64,000 nt of DNA from positions 12,609-76,608 of the forward strand of contig CAYMWF010000017.1 in NCBI GenBank assembly GCA_964394085.1. The letters are read 5' to 3'. This document shows positions 18,591 to 27,040 of this stretch, one piece after another. Both the position numbers and the translations under genes were made by a program. This DNA comes from CAYMWF01 sp964394085 [NCBI: uncultured Gemmatimonadota bacterium] (GTDB lineage: Bacteria > GCA-2686955 > CAYMWF01). Each line of letters starts with the position of its first letter. Within the stretch, counting starts at the first letter, position 1. The notes beneath the pieces were generated by a model. It saw only the letters and a list, made by a program, of their open reading frames with translations, was not told where the DNA came from and made no database searches.

Positions 18591-18832
18591 AAAAAGGAGC
18601 GGAATGGATTAGAGTACTGTTACCGGCACGATCGAAGGTCTGCAGACACTTATTGCTGCGCCTTCCTGATTCCGGTCGGATCCGAAATCGCGGTTTACCC
18701 GCGATCTCTTCTCCGGCTGCGGCTGAGTCGCATGGGGGTCAATCCCATGTTCTCCGGCATACATTCCTGAAACATTTGTGAAAGAGTCTTCCGTTGCGCA
18801 GCGATTCAGGCGTTCGTACAGGCTTGCTCCGG

Positions 18833-20329
18833 TTACTGCACGATGAACGCGCCCGTCGCCGTATCGGATATGTCGGGAAACAGGCCGATGTTCGCTTCAT
18901 ACAGGTAATTCCCGACAGGTGCATACACCGGAATCAGGTGAGCCAATATTCCGCTCTGCTGGGAGTTCGGAGGGATGGTGACCGTGTATGGACCGAATAT
19001 CCACCCGCCGCCGAAGGGAAACCATCTGCCGTCGGGAAGCCGGACTCTTGTGAACACCTCGCACGTGACGGATTCATTCTCATCGTTGGTGACCGTCAGC
19101 CTGACCTGGAGCTCGCCGGGCTTATTGATGACCGGGGTAAGGATCTCGATATCGATATATATGTCGTATTCGGGTTTGACGTATTCGTCAGCCCCCATGT
19201 CGAATCCTCCGCCCTGGGGTCTCGTATCGTCATCGATATCGATATAAACCCCGGCGTCGATACCGCTGTCGATGCAGGGCGAATCCTGCTGAAGATGATA
19301 GTCGCCGCCCCCCGCGAAGATCGGGTCGGCGTCTATATTCCCCTCTCCGGCTCCCGTCCATCCTCCCTCGACATCAGAGAAATTCACGATCGGGTAAGAT
19401 TCGCCTCCGGCATAAATCTCCGTGCCCGAATTGGCCCACAGTATGCAGTCGGTTACGATCGGCGACGAATACCAGCAGTAAAGTCCTCCCGTGCTCAAGA
19501 TCCCCGTATTTTCCGTGATGGTGCAGTTGCTGATCACAGCATCGGAAAATGTCGTACAACCTATTCCTCCACCGTGCCATTCCGCACTGTTCCTGCTTAT
19601 TAAACAATTAGTGATCTCCGGCGCGCTCCCGGTGCCGAAACCGAAGACGTGGATGCCTCCGCTGTAGTCGCCGGCCGTGTTTTCGGTTATCCGGCATTTA
19701 CTGATAATCGCAACTCCGTTGCCGAAGTTGATTCCGCCGCCGCGCCATTCCGCCGTGTTGAACGATACGTCACAGTCGGCGATGGTCGGGTAAGAAATTC
19801 CCCCGAAACAGATACCGCCGCCATAGCGGGCTGAATTCCCCCTTACTGTACAGTTCAATATTGCGGCGGAAGAATAATCGCAGCCGAGACCTCCCCCGAA
19901 GTTTTCATAACATGTATTTCCCGTAAATATGCAGCCCGTGATTGTGGGAGATGAATATGCGCATTCGAGCCCGCCCCCGAACGCCCCGGTGTACCAGGTA
20001 TATCCATTCCTCACGGTGAAACCTTCAAGAGTGGAAGATAAGCCTTCACCGTTGATAAATCGAAATGCTCTGCCGTCATTTTCGCAATCGATGACGGTGG
20101 CTTCCGGCCCGTTCAGAGAGAGAACGGTTATCGCCTTGCCGAAGTATTTGAGGTTCTTGTTGCGCGCGCCCGTAAAGGTGCCGTCGGAGACGAGCACGCT
20201 GTCGCCTTCTTCAGAAGCATCAATCGCATCCTGAATATATTCATAGTCGCCGGGGACAGTGATCGTTGTTCCGAACCCCGTGGAAACAAGGAAAAAAAGG
20301 AAAGTAACTGATGATATGATAGTTTTCAT
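18833..20329 (-). CDS. Secreted right-handed beta-helix repeat protein
   Basis: This 498-residue protein starts at ATG 20329 after GGGGAGAAAGTC. A signal peptide (TIISSVTFLFFLVSTGFG) is followed by the N-cap VPGDYEYIQDAIDASEEGDSVLVSDGTF. About nine helix rungs (GGGLECAYSSPTITGCIFTGN type) cover residues 85-330. The spacer SDVEGGWTGAGEGNIDADPIF...PCIDSG and a C-terminal sandwich domain of about 110 residues follow (VRLPDGRWFPFGGGWIFGPYTVTI, ending VGNYLYEANIGLFPD). The tail is a diverged version of the shared module. Architecture matches the 1691 protein but with one helix block. Likely surface-exposed, function unknown. Confidence 0.88.
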   Translation of the reverse strand: MKTIISSVTFLFFLVSTGFGTTITVPGDYEYIQDAIDASEEGDSVLVSDGTFTGARNKNLKYFGKAITVLSLNGPEATVIDCENDGRAFRFINGEGLSSTLEGFTVRNGYTWYTGAFGGGLECAYSSPTITGCIFTGNTCYENFGGGLGCDYSSAAILNCTVRGNSARYGGGICFGGISYPTIADCDVSFNTAEWRGGGINFGNGVAIISKCRITENTAGDYSGGIHVFGFGTGSAPEITNCLISRNSAEWHGGGIGCTTFSDAVISNCTITENTGILSTGGLYCWYSSPIVTDCILWANSGTEIYAGGESYPIVNFSDVEGGWTGAGEGNIDADPIFAGGGDYHLQQDSPCIDSGIDAGVYIDIDDDTRPQGGGFDMGADEYVKPEYDIYIDIEILTPVINKPGELQVRLTVTNDENESVTCEVFTRVRLPDGRWFPFGGGWIFGPYTVTIPPNSQQSGILAHLIPVYAPVGNYLYEANIGLFPDISDTATGAFIVQ

Positions 20330-20944
20330 GACTTTCTCCCCAAGTGGCTGCAGACGGTGCTCCTTCAAGAAGCGGCGGTTCTTCTTCAAGTTCGTTCTCA
20401 CCTCGTTTTCACCTCCTGACGAAACTCTATAACATTATAGCCGAGGTGCCTGCTTTTTCGCCGTGGAAATATCTGAATAGTTTTCCGCGCCTTGCTCCCG
20501 GGATGTTCTTTTCTACGATCAGACAGGTCCTGATTCCTGTTTTTCCGGTTTTTGTGTAAGAATTCCTGTCTTCCAAGCACTAGTAAAAATAGATGACCCC
20601 GCAATCGATTGTGGTCGCAGAACGGCAGGGGCGTCAGCTTCGGCCTCGACCCGGTTCACGGTAAAACCATGCCTGTTGAAATTTTCGCGGGAGGATCCTG
20701 TCCGGCTCCGGACCGGATCAAGATGCTCTCCGGAAAATCCGTTTATGGTCCGGGTTGTCCGCGGCCTGTGGCCCCTTGAACCATTATCAGCGTAAGCGTT
20801 TGTTTTCAAACTGTTTACGAGAGAGTCAAACATGTAACAGGGTCCGATACTCGATTTGTTGTTTCAATCACATTTCAGTCAGGATACGCCGCATATTTTG
20901 TGCGACCGACCTGAGAAAAATTAAGGAATGAAAGGTGGTACTAT
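20330..20944. other. Long intergenic region between divergent beta-helix and RiPP-precursor genes
   Basis: These 615 bp hold the promoters of both divergent genes. Open frames here (20398-20604 and 20519-20833, minus) have no recognisable features or ribosome-binding sites and are treated as noise. Position just upstream of 20945 carries AAAGGTGG as ribosome-binding site. No confident sigma-70 promoter could be chosen. Confidence 0.4.
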
Positions 20945-21220
20945 ATGAGAAACCTTGACATGATGGAACTTGCCAACGAGGCATTCGGCACGGTGGGCCC
21001 GTTCAAGGAAGCCGCGGCGGAGGCGTTATGCGCCACCCAGCGCGGCACCAAGGAATGCGGGTTATACACATGCAAGAGGAGCTTCTACTGCAAGAAAGGA
21101 TTCACCTGCAAGACGATCTTCAACTGTCAGAAGACATTCAAATGCGTCAACGACCACACCTGCCAAGGCTTGTTTACCGAGCCTGGGCTCATGCCGATGG
21201 ATCCGGAAGCGGTTCGTTGA
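20945..21220 (+). CDS. Cys-rich CX5C-repeat peptide, putative radical-SAM RiPP precursor
   Basis: This 91-residue peptide has AAAGGTGG eight bases before the ATG. Residues 1-37 form an acidic/helical leader-like part (DMMELANEAFGTVGPFKEAAAEAL, one Cys at 29). Cys follow at 38, 43, 49, 55, 61, 67 and 73, so six Cys are exactly six residues apart. Each unit reads C-x-x-x-F-x, with F at 47, 53, 59, 65 and 77 and His at 71, and Lys usually follows the Cys. Residues 79-91 (EPGLMPMDPEAVR) form a Cys-free tail. There is no signal peptide. The radical SAM/SPASM enzyme 183 bp downstream and the ABC exporter make a ribosomally made, post-translationally modified peptide the best reading. A metal-binding peptide is the alternative. 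It does not match the SCIFF sequence known to me. Confidence 0.8.
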   Translation: MRNLDMMELANEAFGTVGPFKEAAAEALCATQRGTKECGLYTCKRSFYCKKGFTCKTIFNCQKTFKCVNDHTCQGLFTEPGLMPMDPEAVR

Positions 21221-21230
21221 ACAGCGGAAA

Positions 21231-21255
21231 AACCCGGCAGAAAACCGGCCGGGTT
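21231..21255 (+). terminator. Hairpin between precursor and radical SAM gene (attenuator or RNA stabiliser)
   Basis: Arms AACCCGGC and GCCGGGTT pair perfectly over a 9-base loop, 10 bp after the precursor stop. There is no T-run after it, so it is not a standard terminator. RiPP operons often place such a stem to give more precursor than enzyme mRNA. Confidence 0.55.
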
Positions 21256-21403
21256 GCTCTGCATACAGGAATCGAGATCTCAAAATGAACCGGCGCAGTA
21301 TCCGGACCCTGTTATTCAAAAATTTCGAATCGCGAAAAAGTGTGTGTCGCGGAGTCCGATGCCCGGCAGCCGCAGACAAACCTGACAAGAGGAGGAGGCG
21401 GAA

Positions 21404-22735
21404 ATGAAACCTGGCGAGAACCTGCTGGATGAAACAAAGATTTACAGGCAAATCCGCGAAGAATGGCGCGGCATGAGCAGGAAGCCGTTCGACGAAAAAA
21501 CCGGAGCGAGGCTGGCGGGAGCGCTGTTCGGGAAATGCAGGGAGCGGGACAAAATGTCTCTGACCGGGAGCGAACTCAGCGATCTGACCTTTACCATGGT
21601 CGACCGGATGATGTTCCATCCGGTGACGAACCTGGAACTGTTCCTCACCGAGAACTGCAATCTCCGGTGCGACTACTGCTTCGTGAAGAGAAAAAACAAC
21701 CACCTGCGGATGAGCCTGGAAACGGGGCTGAAAGCGATAGATTTTCTTTTCGAATATTCATACGACCAGGCGGATCTCCATGTCATCTTTTTCGGCGGTG
21801 AGCCTCTTCTCGAGTACGAAAACGTTCAGAAGCTCATCGAGTATTCCGAGAAAAGAGCCTCGGCCGCCGGGAAGGATGTGAGCTTCTCCATGACGAGCAA
21901 CGCTCTCCTCCTGGATGAGGAGAAAATCTCCTGGTTGAATTCGCACGAACTGATGGTGCTTCTCAGCATCGACGGCATCGAACATGTTCATGACCGGCAC
22001 CGTGTGACCCCGGATGGGAAAGGCAGCTTCAGACGAATAATGGAAAAAATCCCGATGCTGAAAAGAACCCAGGGCTGGCTCGGCTCCAGGATGACCGTGC
22101 TTCCCGATTCGGTGGACTTCCTCTTCGACGGGGTCAGGGTCCTCGCCGACGCCGGGATCAACCAGTTCATACTGGGGCTGGCCCACAGCGACGACTGGAC
22201 TATCGAAAATATCGAAATCCTTAGACGGCGGATGCTGGAGGTGGCGGAGTTCGCCCGCCGCAGGGCGGAAGACGGCGACCCGATCCGCGTCTCGGTCCTG
22301 GAACATGACCTAAAAGAAGCGGACGCCGGCGAGAAGGACATCAAGTGGGGCTGCTATGCGGGAAAAAACTCCGTGGCGGTCTCCACCGACGGCTGGCTCT
22401 ATCCGTGCTCCAGGTTCGAAGCCATCACGGAGCATGAAAGCGACTCCGAATTCGTGCTGGGCCACGTCGATTCGGGTTTCAGGGGCAATTCGAACAGGGA
22501 GATCTTTATCGACCTCGAAAAAAAGCTCGAGAATCGATGCGGCGGCTGCTCGATGAAAGTTTCCTGTCACGGCGGATGCCCGGCGCTGAATCATGAAGCG
22601 ACCGGAGACATGGCGGTGCAGCCCTCCTCCGAGTGTCTGCTGCACGGAGTCGTGGAGGAGGTGTTCACCAGGTACGGCGAGTATATGGATCTCCAAACCT
22701 GCGAAAAAGAGGTCGCGGCCGGGAAGACGTCATGA
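21404..22735 (+). CDS. Radical SAM/SPASM peptide maturase
   Basis: This 443-residue enzyme is preceded by GAGGAGGCGGAA. Residues 1-80 are an N-terminal extension that might help bind the leader peptide (inference). The radical SAM [4Fe-4S] motif is C85-NLR-C89-DY-C92, followed by FFGGEPLLEYE (SAM-binding GGE) and barrel strands. From about residue 315 a SPASM region supplies auxiliary-cluster cysteines: WGCYAGKNSVAVSTDGWLYPCSRF, CGGCSMKVSCHGGCPA and a last SSECLLH. This is the architecture of anSME and of RiPP maturases that form thioether or carbon-carbon crosslinks. With a Cys-repeat substrate next door, sactionine- or ranthipeptide-type thioether formation is a reasonable guess. The stop codon overlaps ATG triplets that lead toward the ABC gene. 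Confidence 0.92.
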   Translation: MKPGENLLDETKIYRQIREEWRGMSRKPFDEKTGARLAGALFGKCRERDKMSLTGSELSDLTFTMVDRMMFHPVTNLELFLTENCNLRCDYCFVKRKNNHLRMSLETGLKAIDFLFEYSYDQADLHVIFFGGEPLLEYENVQKLIEYSEKRASAAGKDVSFSMTSNALLLDEEKISWLNSHELMVLLSIDGIEHVHDRHRVTPDGKGSFRRIMEKIPMLKRTQGWLGSRMTVLPDSVDFLFDGVRVLADAGINQFILGLAHSDDWTIENIEILRRRMLEVAEFARRRAEDGDPIRVSVLEHDLKEADAGEKDIKWGCYAGKNSVAVSTDGWLYPCSRFEAITEHESDSEFVLGHVDSGFRGNSNREIFIDLEKKLENRCGGCSMKVSCHGGCPALNHEATGDMAVQPSSECLLHGVVEEVFTRYGEYMDLQTCEKEVAAGKTS

Positions 22736-22805
22736 TGAAGCGTCCGCAGGCGAAAGTGTGCTCCGGCAGCTCGATGTCGAAACTGCCGATACAGACCGGG
22801 AAATC

Positions 22806-24917
22806 ATGATGAAACGATCCGGCACTGATGAAACCGCAGGATTCTTCGAAAAATCCATATTCGACCGGTTCAGGGTTTACCCGCGGCGGCTGAAGAAATT
22901 CGGCAGGTTCTTTCCCTATTTCAGGTCCCACCTGGACAAGATATTCATCGTCTGGGTTATCGACGGCGCGAGCATGCTGCTGGGGCTGGCGGCGCCCCTC
23001 ATGACGAAACTCACCATAGACTACGCCTACCTGAGGAGGGACATGGAGGTCTTTCATGTAATCATAATCGTGGGGCTGCTGCTTTTGATCATGGAGATGT
23101 ACCTCGGGTTCATGCGCGACTACCTGGGCACGAGAACCGAGAACCTGATCAAGCTGGGCTTCTCCAGAAAACTCTATTTCCACCTTCTCAGACTCCCTTA
23201 TCCATTTTTCCGCGAGCATACCTCCGGGGAGCTCACCTTCCGCATGGAATCCGACACCTCGGGCATGGTCTCCCTGTTCCTGCACGAGCTTCCCGCCTTC
23301 CTGATCACCCTGCTGCGCGTGGTGTTTCTCCTGGTCATCTGCTTCTACATGAACTGGGGCGCCACGCTCCTGATCATCGGGATAGTTCCCGTCATCTATT
23401 ACCAGGCCCGCTTCTTCGGAGAGAAGCACCGGCGGATCCGGGCCCGGGCCATCGGCAGGGCGCAGAACACCTCGAGCGACCTCCAGGAGGCGGTGACGAA
23501 CATCGCCCTGGTAAAAACAGAGGGGATGGAGCGACGGGAGCTGGCCCACTACCTGCGCAACAAGATACTCCACCTGAAAACGACCGTGAGGGAAGAGATC
23601 CTGGCCTTCTTCCAGGAGATGACGTCGGGCGCGCTCAACCAGGCCGTGCTTCTCGGCTTCACCTATTATACCGGTTACATGGTGATAAAGGGTTACATGA
23701 CCCTCGGCGGGGTCATCGCCCTGACCATGTACATACTTCAGCTCTTCGGAATCCTCCGCTCCATCGGAGGGCACTACCAGGGGCTTCTCATGAGCCTCGT
23801 TCATATCGACCGGTTGAACGAAATCCTGGACCGGGAGGTGGAATGGGGCGGCGGCAACGGGGCCGGAGCGGCAGCAGCATCCGACCTCCCTTCCGCTGTC
23901 AGACCGGCCGCTTCCTTCAGCGGGCCAGTCCGCGGGTCTTCCAGTGGTTCCCTCAGCGGGTCGGGCGGCAGCTCTCTCAGCGGCTCTTCCGACGTTGCCG
24001 GCAGCGGCTGCCCCGACCAGTCCACCGGTGACGGCTCCAGCCTGTCCACCGGCGGCGGCTCCAGCCTGTCCACCGGCGGCGGCTCCAGCCTGTCCACCGG
24101 TGACGGCTCCAGCCTGTCCACCGACGGCGGCTCCAGCCGCCACTCCAACGATCCAGCCGGTGAACCAGGGGGCCATTTATCGATAAGGAACCTAGCCTTC
24201 GGATATAACGGCGACGACCGGGTTCTGAACGACCTTTCGATGGAGATCCCCGCCGGCACCCTGGCCGGAATCGCCGGAAAGAGCGGCGCCGGAAAATCCA
24301 CACTGGTTTCGCTGCTGCTGAGGTTCTACGAGCCTGAATCCGGGGGCATATTCATCGACGGAGCGGATATAAGGGAGCTCGATACCAGGAGCCACCGCAG
24401 GAGGTTGAGCATAAGCTCGCAGGAACCGATTCTCTGGAACCGGTCGATTATCGATAATATCCGTTACGGCACCGGAACGAAAGACGAGCGAAGCATCCTG
24501 CACTGCGCGCGCCTCGCCGATATCCACCCCTTCATCGAATCGCTCCCCGGCGGGTACGGAACCGTTGTCGGGGAGGGCGGAAGCCGGCTTTCAAGGGGCC
24601 AGAAGCAGCGTATCGCCCTGGCGAGGTGCCTCCTCGGGCGGAAGTCGATAATCATCCTCGACGAATCCACCGCCTCCCTCGATCCGGAATCGGAGAGGAG
24701 GATCATCCGCGCCATACGCGGGCTGAACCCGAAACCGACGGTGATAATCGTCACCCACAACCTCGAAAACCTTCTCTTCTGCGAAAAGGTGTTCTTTCTC
24801 CGGGACGGCGGCGTCGCCGTTTCCGGCGCTCCCGTGGACCTGGTCGACACGGATGAGACTTTCAGAAACCTGTTTCTGCAGCACGAAGAAGCCGGAGGGA
24901 TAATCAAGCATGAATAA
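22806..24917 (+). CDS. ABC exporter (fused membrane and ATPase domains), probable RiPP exporter
   Basis: This is a 703-residue half-transporter. Residues about 35-330 form an ABC type-1 membrane domain with six helices. From about 345 to 455 runs a Ser/Gly-rich linker containing GSSLST octapeptide repeats, and about 455-700 is the nucleotide-binding domain. The latter shows Walker A GKSGAGKST, signature LSRGQKQRIALARC, Walker B IIILDESTASLDPE and H-loop VTHN. There is no N-terminal C39 peptidase domain, so leader removal must use another protease. The open frame extends upstream into the radical SAM gene. The ATG at 22806 (followed by a second ATG) is chosen because the protein similarity begins there, but its ribosome-binding site is weak. 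The stop overlaps the next gene by eight bases. Confidence 0.88.
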   Translation: MMKRSGTDETAGFFEKSIFDRFRVYPRRLKKFGRFFPYFRSHLDKIFIVWVIDGASMLLGLAAPLMTKLTIDYAYLRRDMEVFHVIIIVGLLLLIMEMYLGFMRDYLGTRTENLIKLGFSRKLYFHLLRLPYPFFREHTSGELTFRMESDTSGMVSLFLHELPAFLITLLRVVFLLVICFYMNWGATLLIIGIVPVIYYQARFFGEKHRRIRARAIGRAQNTSSDLQEAVTNIALVKTEGMERRELAHYLRNKILHLKTTVREEILAFFQEMTSGALNQAVLLGFTYYTGYMVIKGYMTLGGVIALTMYILQLFGILRSIGGHYQGLLMSLVHIDRLNEILDREVEWGGGNGAGAAAASDLPSAVRPAASFSGPVRGSSSGSLSGSGGSSLSGSSDVAGSGCPDQSTGDGSSLSTGGGSSLSTGGGSSLSTGDGSSLSTDGGSSRHSNDPAGEPGGHLSIRNLAFGYNGDDRVLNDLSMEIPAGTLAGIAGKSGAGKSTLVSLLLRFYEPESGGIFIDGADIRELDTRSHRRRLSISSQEPILWNRSIIDNIRYGTGTKDERSILHCARLADIHPFIESLPGGYGTVVGEGGSRLSRGQKQRIALARCLLGRKSIIILDESTASLDPESERRIIRAIRGLNPKPTVIIVTHNLENLLFCEKVFFLRDGGVAVSGAPVDLVDTDETFRNLFLQHEEAGGIIKHE
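24027..24145 (+). repeat. 24-bp in-frame minisatellite in the ABC exporter linker
   Basis: There are about five units of 24 bp encoding GDGSSLST or GGGSSLST. A looser Ser/Gly-rich stretch precedes them. The repeat lengthens the linker between the membrane and ATPase domains to about 110 residues. Confidence 0.88.
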
Positions 24918-25287
24918 TCCAGGCGGAATGCTCGAAAAAGCGCTGTATCCGGCGATCGGAAAAACGAGAAAGATCCTGACGAGGATGCTGAAATCCAGAT
25001 CCGGCGCGGCGGGGCGCCTGGTTCTTCCCGTCGCGGTCTTTCTCCCCCCGGCCCTCCTTGCCGCCGCCGCATTTCTGCTCCTGTCCTCGAGTCACCTCAC
25101 CGTGGCGGAAAATCCGGGAGGGGATTCGGACGGGGATTCGGACGGGGATTCGACCCGGGTGATGACCGAGATTCCTCCTTTTGAAAATCACGGTAAGGGC
25201 CTACGCCGCAACGGAGCTGCGACATTCGCTCTCGAAGACCGCAGCCTCCTCGAACTCTGCTTCAGCAAAGCGGAACCTGAAAAATGA
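24910..25287 (+). CDS. Small single-pass membrane protein of the RiPP-like operon
   Basis: This 125-residue protein overlaps the end of the ABC gene by eight bases, so it is translated from the same mRNA. Residues 1-37 are basic (IGKTRKILTRMLKSRSG). Residues 38-62 form one membrane helix (LVLPVAVFLPPALLAAAAFLLL), giving an outside C-terminal half. The external part begins with a 12-bp repeat encoding GDSDGDSDGDS and holds a single Cys near 115 (LLELCFSK). No family was recognised. It could be an accessory of the exporter, an immunity protein or a docking factor for the peptide. Its size and topology do not fit a full HlyD-type adaptor. Confidence 0.65.
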   Translation: MNNPGGMLEKALYPAIGKTRKILTRMLKSRSGAAGRLVLPVAVFLPPALLAAAAFLLLSSSHLTVAENPGGDSDGDSDGDSTRVMTEIPPFENHGKGLRRNGAATFALEDRSLLELCFSKAEPEK

Positions 25288-25710
25288 ACCGGAAAGACAG
25301 GCCGGATCCGAATCCGCCCTCTCCGGCGGGCGAAGGCCCCGGCAGTCATGAAATACTAATTGTAAAAGGAGAGTCGCTCCCAAGGATGCGGGTCGATATA
25401 AATCGGGAGTAAACAACCGCCGGCTGAGCCGGTGATTTTATGATCCTGGTGGAGCTTTCGCCTCCGCATGGGGTTCACCTGCCAGCCAAACCCTGTTGCC
25501 CGGCTTCCCTTTTCCTTTATAAGGTGGATGACTCCCCGGTCGTCCAGGTGTATCAATCGAGCCCACCCGGAAAGCGTGTAAAATTGTCAATCGGATTGAC
25601 AATTTTACACGAGTAAGCTGCATCCCCCGCGGGACAGGACATGCTTCTTGCGCTGCGCTGCAGAAAGAGAGCTTCGCAGTCGGATTGGGTGATTAATTTC
25701 GGATCGCAAC
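25288..25710. other. Convergent intergenic region
   Basis: These 423 bp lie between the RiPP-like operon and the convergent cysteine desulfurase gene. The region contains the hairpin CCGGC-TGA-GCCGG near 25412-25430, a perfect long palindrome at 25575, and short open frames (25356-25556, minus) without ribosome-binding sites. No gene was recognised. Confidence 0.5.
25575..25611. other. Perfect 37-bp palindrome (18-bp arms, one central base)
   Basis: The arm 25575-25592 (CGTGTAAAATTGTCAATC) is the exact reverse complement of 25594-25611, with a single G between. The stem is AT-rich and has no T-tail. It lies about 100 bp beyond the stop of the minus-strand cysteine desulfurase gene, between convergent genes. 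It could be a bidirectional terminator, a protein-binding site or the end of a small mobile element. Confidence 0.9.
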
Positions 25711-26919
25711 CTAAGCCGATCTCAGCTTGGAGCGTCTTTCCGCCGCCCTCTTGGCGATATCTTCGACCGCTTCGACGGCCGCGTCGATATGAGCCTCGGT
25801 ATTGAACGGCCCGATAGCGAAACGGACGGCGCCGTGCCGCTTGACCAGGTCGAGCTGGTCGTAAACGAGCGGCGCGCAGTGGAGACCCGTGCGGGTCGCG
25901 ATATTGAAATCCACATCGAGCATGATGCCGACATCGCCGGCTTCGTATCCTTCGATATTCATCGCAACGGTGGACAGGTGATTCTCGAGGCTGTCGCAGC
26001 AGTAGACGCTTACGCCCTCGATATTCCTGAATCCACCGACCAGCTTTCGGGCCAGCTTCATCTCCCGGGTGTGGATTTTTTCGACGCCGCCCTGCTCGAC
26101 GATCCACTTCTGGGCCTGGTAAAGCGAGGCGATGCCGACCACGTTCGGGGTGCCGTATTCCATGCGGAACGGATATTCATCGAGATGATACGGAAAGGCG
26201 GAGCGGACGCCGGTGCCGCCCGAGCGCGAGTGCTTCAACTCCACATGGCTGCGCGCGCAGAGTCCGCCGATTCCGGTCGAGCCCATCAGCGACTTGTGAC
26301 CGGTAAAGGCCAGGATGTCTATATTCATCGTCTGCATGTCGATCGGCACCATGCCGGCCGTCTGGGAGGCATCGACAGCGAAGGTGACTCCGGCATCGCG
26401 GCAGACGCGGCCGATTTCCGCAGCGGGCTGCACTGTGCCCAGCACGTTGGAGGCGTGATTCAGCATCACCATCTTCGTATTCGGTTTGATCGCGCTCTTG
26501 ATGTCATCCGGATCGACGAAGCCGCCGGCATCGAACGGGACATAGGTCGCCTCGACCCCGCAGTCGCGAACCGCGTGATTGATCGGGCGGATGACCGAGT
26601 TGTGCTCGACGTTGGTCGTCACCACGTGGTCGCCGGCGCCGAGCGAACCCTGGATGATCAGGTTGAGGGCGTCGGTGGCGTTGTAAGAGAAGCAGAGCCG
26701 CTCCGGCACCGCCTCGTCGCCGCCGAAGAACCTGGTCAGCATGCTCCGGCACTCTTCCACCACGTTGCCCGCCTCGATAGCCTTGTCGAATCCGCTCCGA
26801 CCGGGATTGACCCCGCACGAACGATAGAACTCGATCATATAATCGTAGACGCTGGCCGGCTTGGGCCAGGAGGTCGCCGCATTATCCAGGTATATGAGAT
26901 CCTCCAACTGAGACTCCAT
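25711..26919 (-). CDS. Cysteine desulfurase-family aminotransferase class V protein
   Basis: This is a 402-residue PLP enzyme. The ATG at 26919 (AGCGGGGAGA upstream) gives the usual start (LIYLDNAATSWPKP); a longer frame begins in repeat-rich DNA and is rejected. Motifs present are the cofactor-binding lysine in FTGHKSLMGSTG, the preceding Asp/His (AVDASQTAGM), and the catalytic-cysteine-type motif TRTGLHCAPL near the C-terminus. The organisation resembles the EF2568-like subfamily of NifS-like proteins rather than housekeeping IscS. It would mobilise sulfur or selenium from cysteine or selenocysteine. It converges on the RiPP-like operon; a link to peptide thiol chemistry or Fe-S supply for the radical SAM enzyme is possible but not shown. 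Confidence 0.9.
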   Translation of the reverse strand: MESQLEDLIYLDNAATSWPKPASVYDYMIEFYRSCGVNPGRSGFDKAIEAGNVVEECRSMLTRFFGGDEAVPERLCFSYNATDALNLIIQGSLGAGDHVVTTNVEHNSVIRPINHAVRDCGVEATYVPFDAGGFVDPDDIKSAIKPNTKMVMLNHASNVLGTVQPAAEIGRVCRDAGVTFAVDASQTAGMVPIDMQTMNIDILAFTGHKSLMGSTGIGGLCARSHVELKHSRSGGTGVRSAFPYHLDEYPFRMEYGTPNVVGIASLYQAQKWIVEQGGVEKIHTREMKLARKLVGGFRNIEGVSVYCCDSLENHLSTVAMNIEGYEAGDVGIMLDVDFNIATRTGLHCAPLVYDQLDLVKRHGAVRFAIGPFNTEAHIDAAVEAVEDIAKRAAERRSKLRSA

Positions 26920-26970
26920 TCTCCCCGCTATCTCCGAACATGAATATAAAAACCGGTCGCCGCATCGACA

Positions 26971-27040
26971 CCTGGCCGACATTCGAACCGGCCCGGCCGA
27001 CATTCGAGCCAACCTGGCCGACAATCGGCCCAGTCTGGCT
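26971..27040. repeat. 21-bp tandem repeat upstream of the cysteine desulfurase gene
   Basis: There are three units of 21 bp (core CTGGCCGACATTCGA, with single-base changes) starting at 26971, 26992 and 27013. A fourth is partial. A second cluster of related short repeats (CCCGATCCGGG, near 27134-27210) follows. They lie in the upstream region of the gene, outside its most likely start. Confidence 0.75.

Noticed and set aside
22732-22809. 25-codon ORF overlapping the stop of the radical SAM gene (MMKRPQAKVCSGSSMSKLPI...).
   Set aside because: Weak ribosome-binding site and no similarity to the Cys-repeat precursor; it may be chance, though an unusual overlap.
25356-25556. 66-codon minus-strand ORF with a possible small protein.
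   Set aside because: No ribosome-binding site, no recognisable family and overlaps other hairpin-rich DNA.
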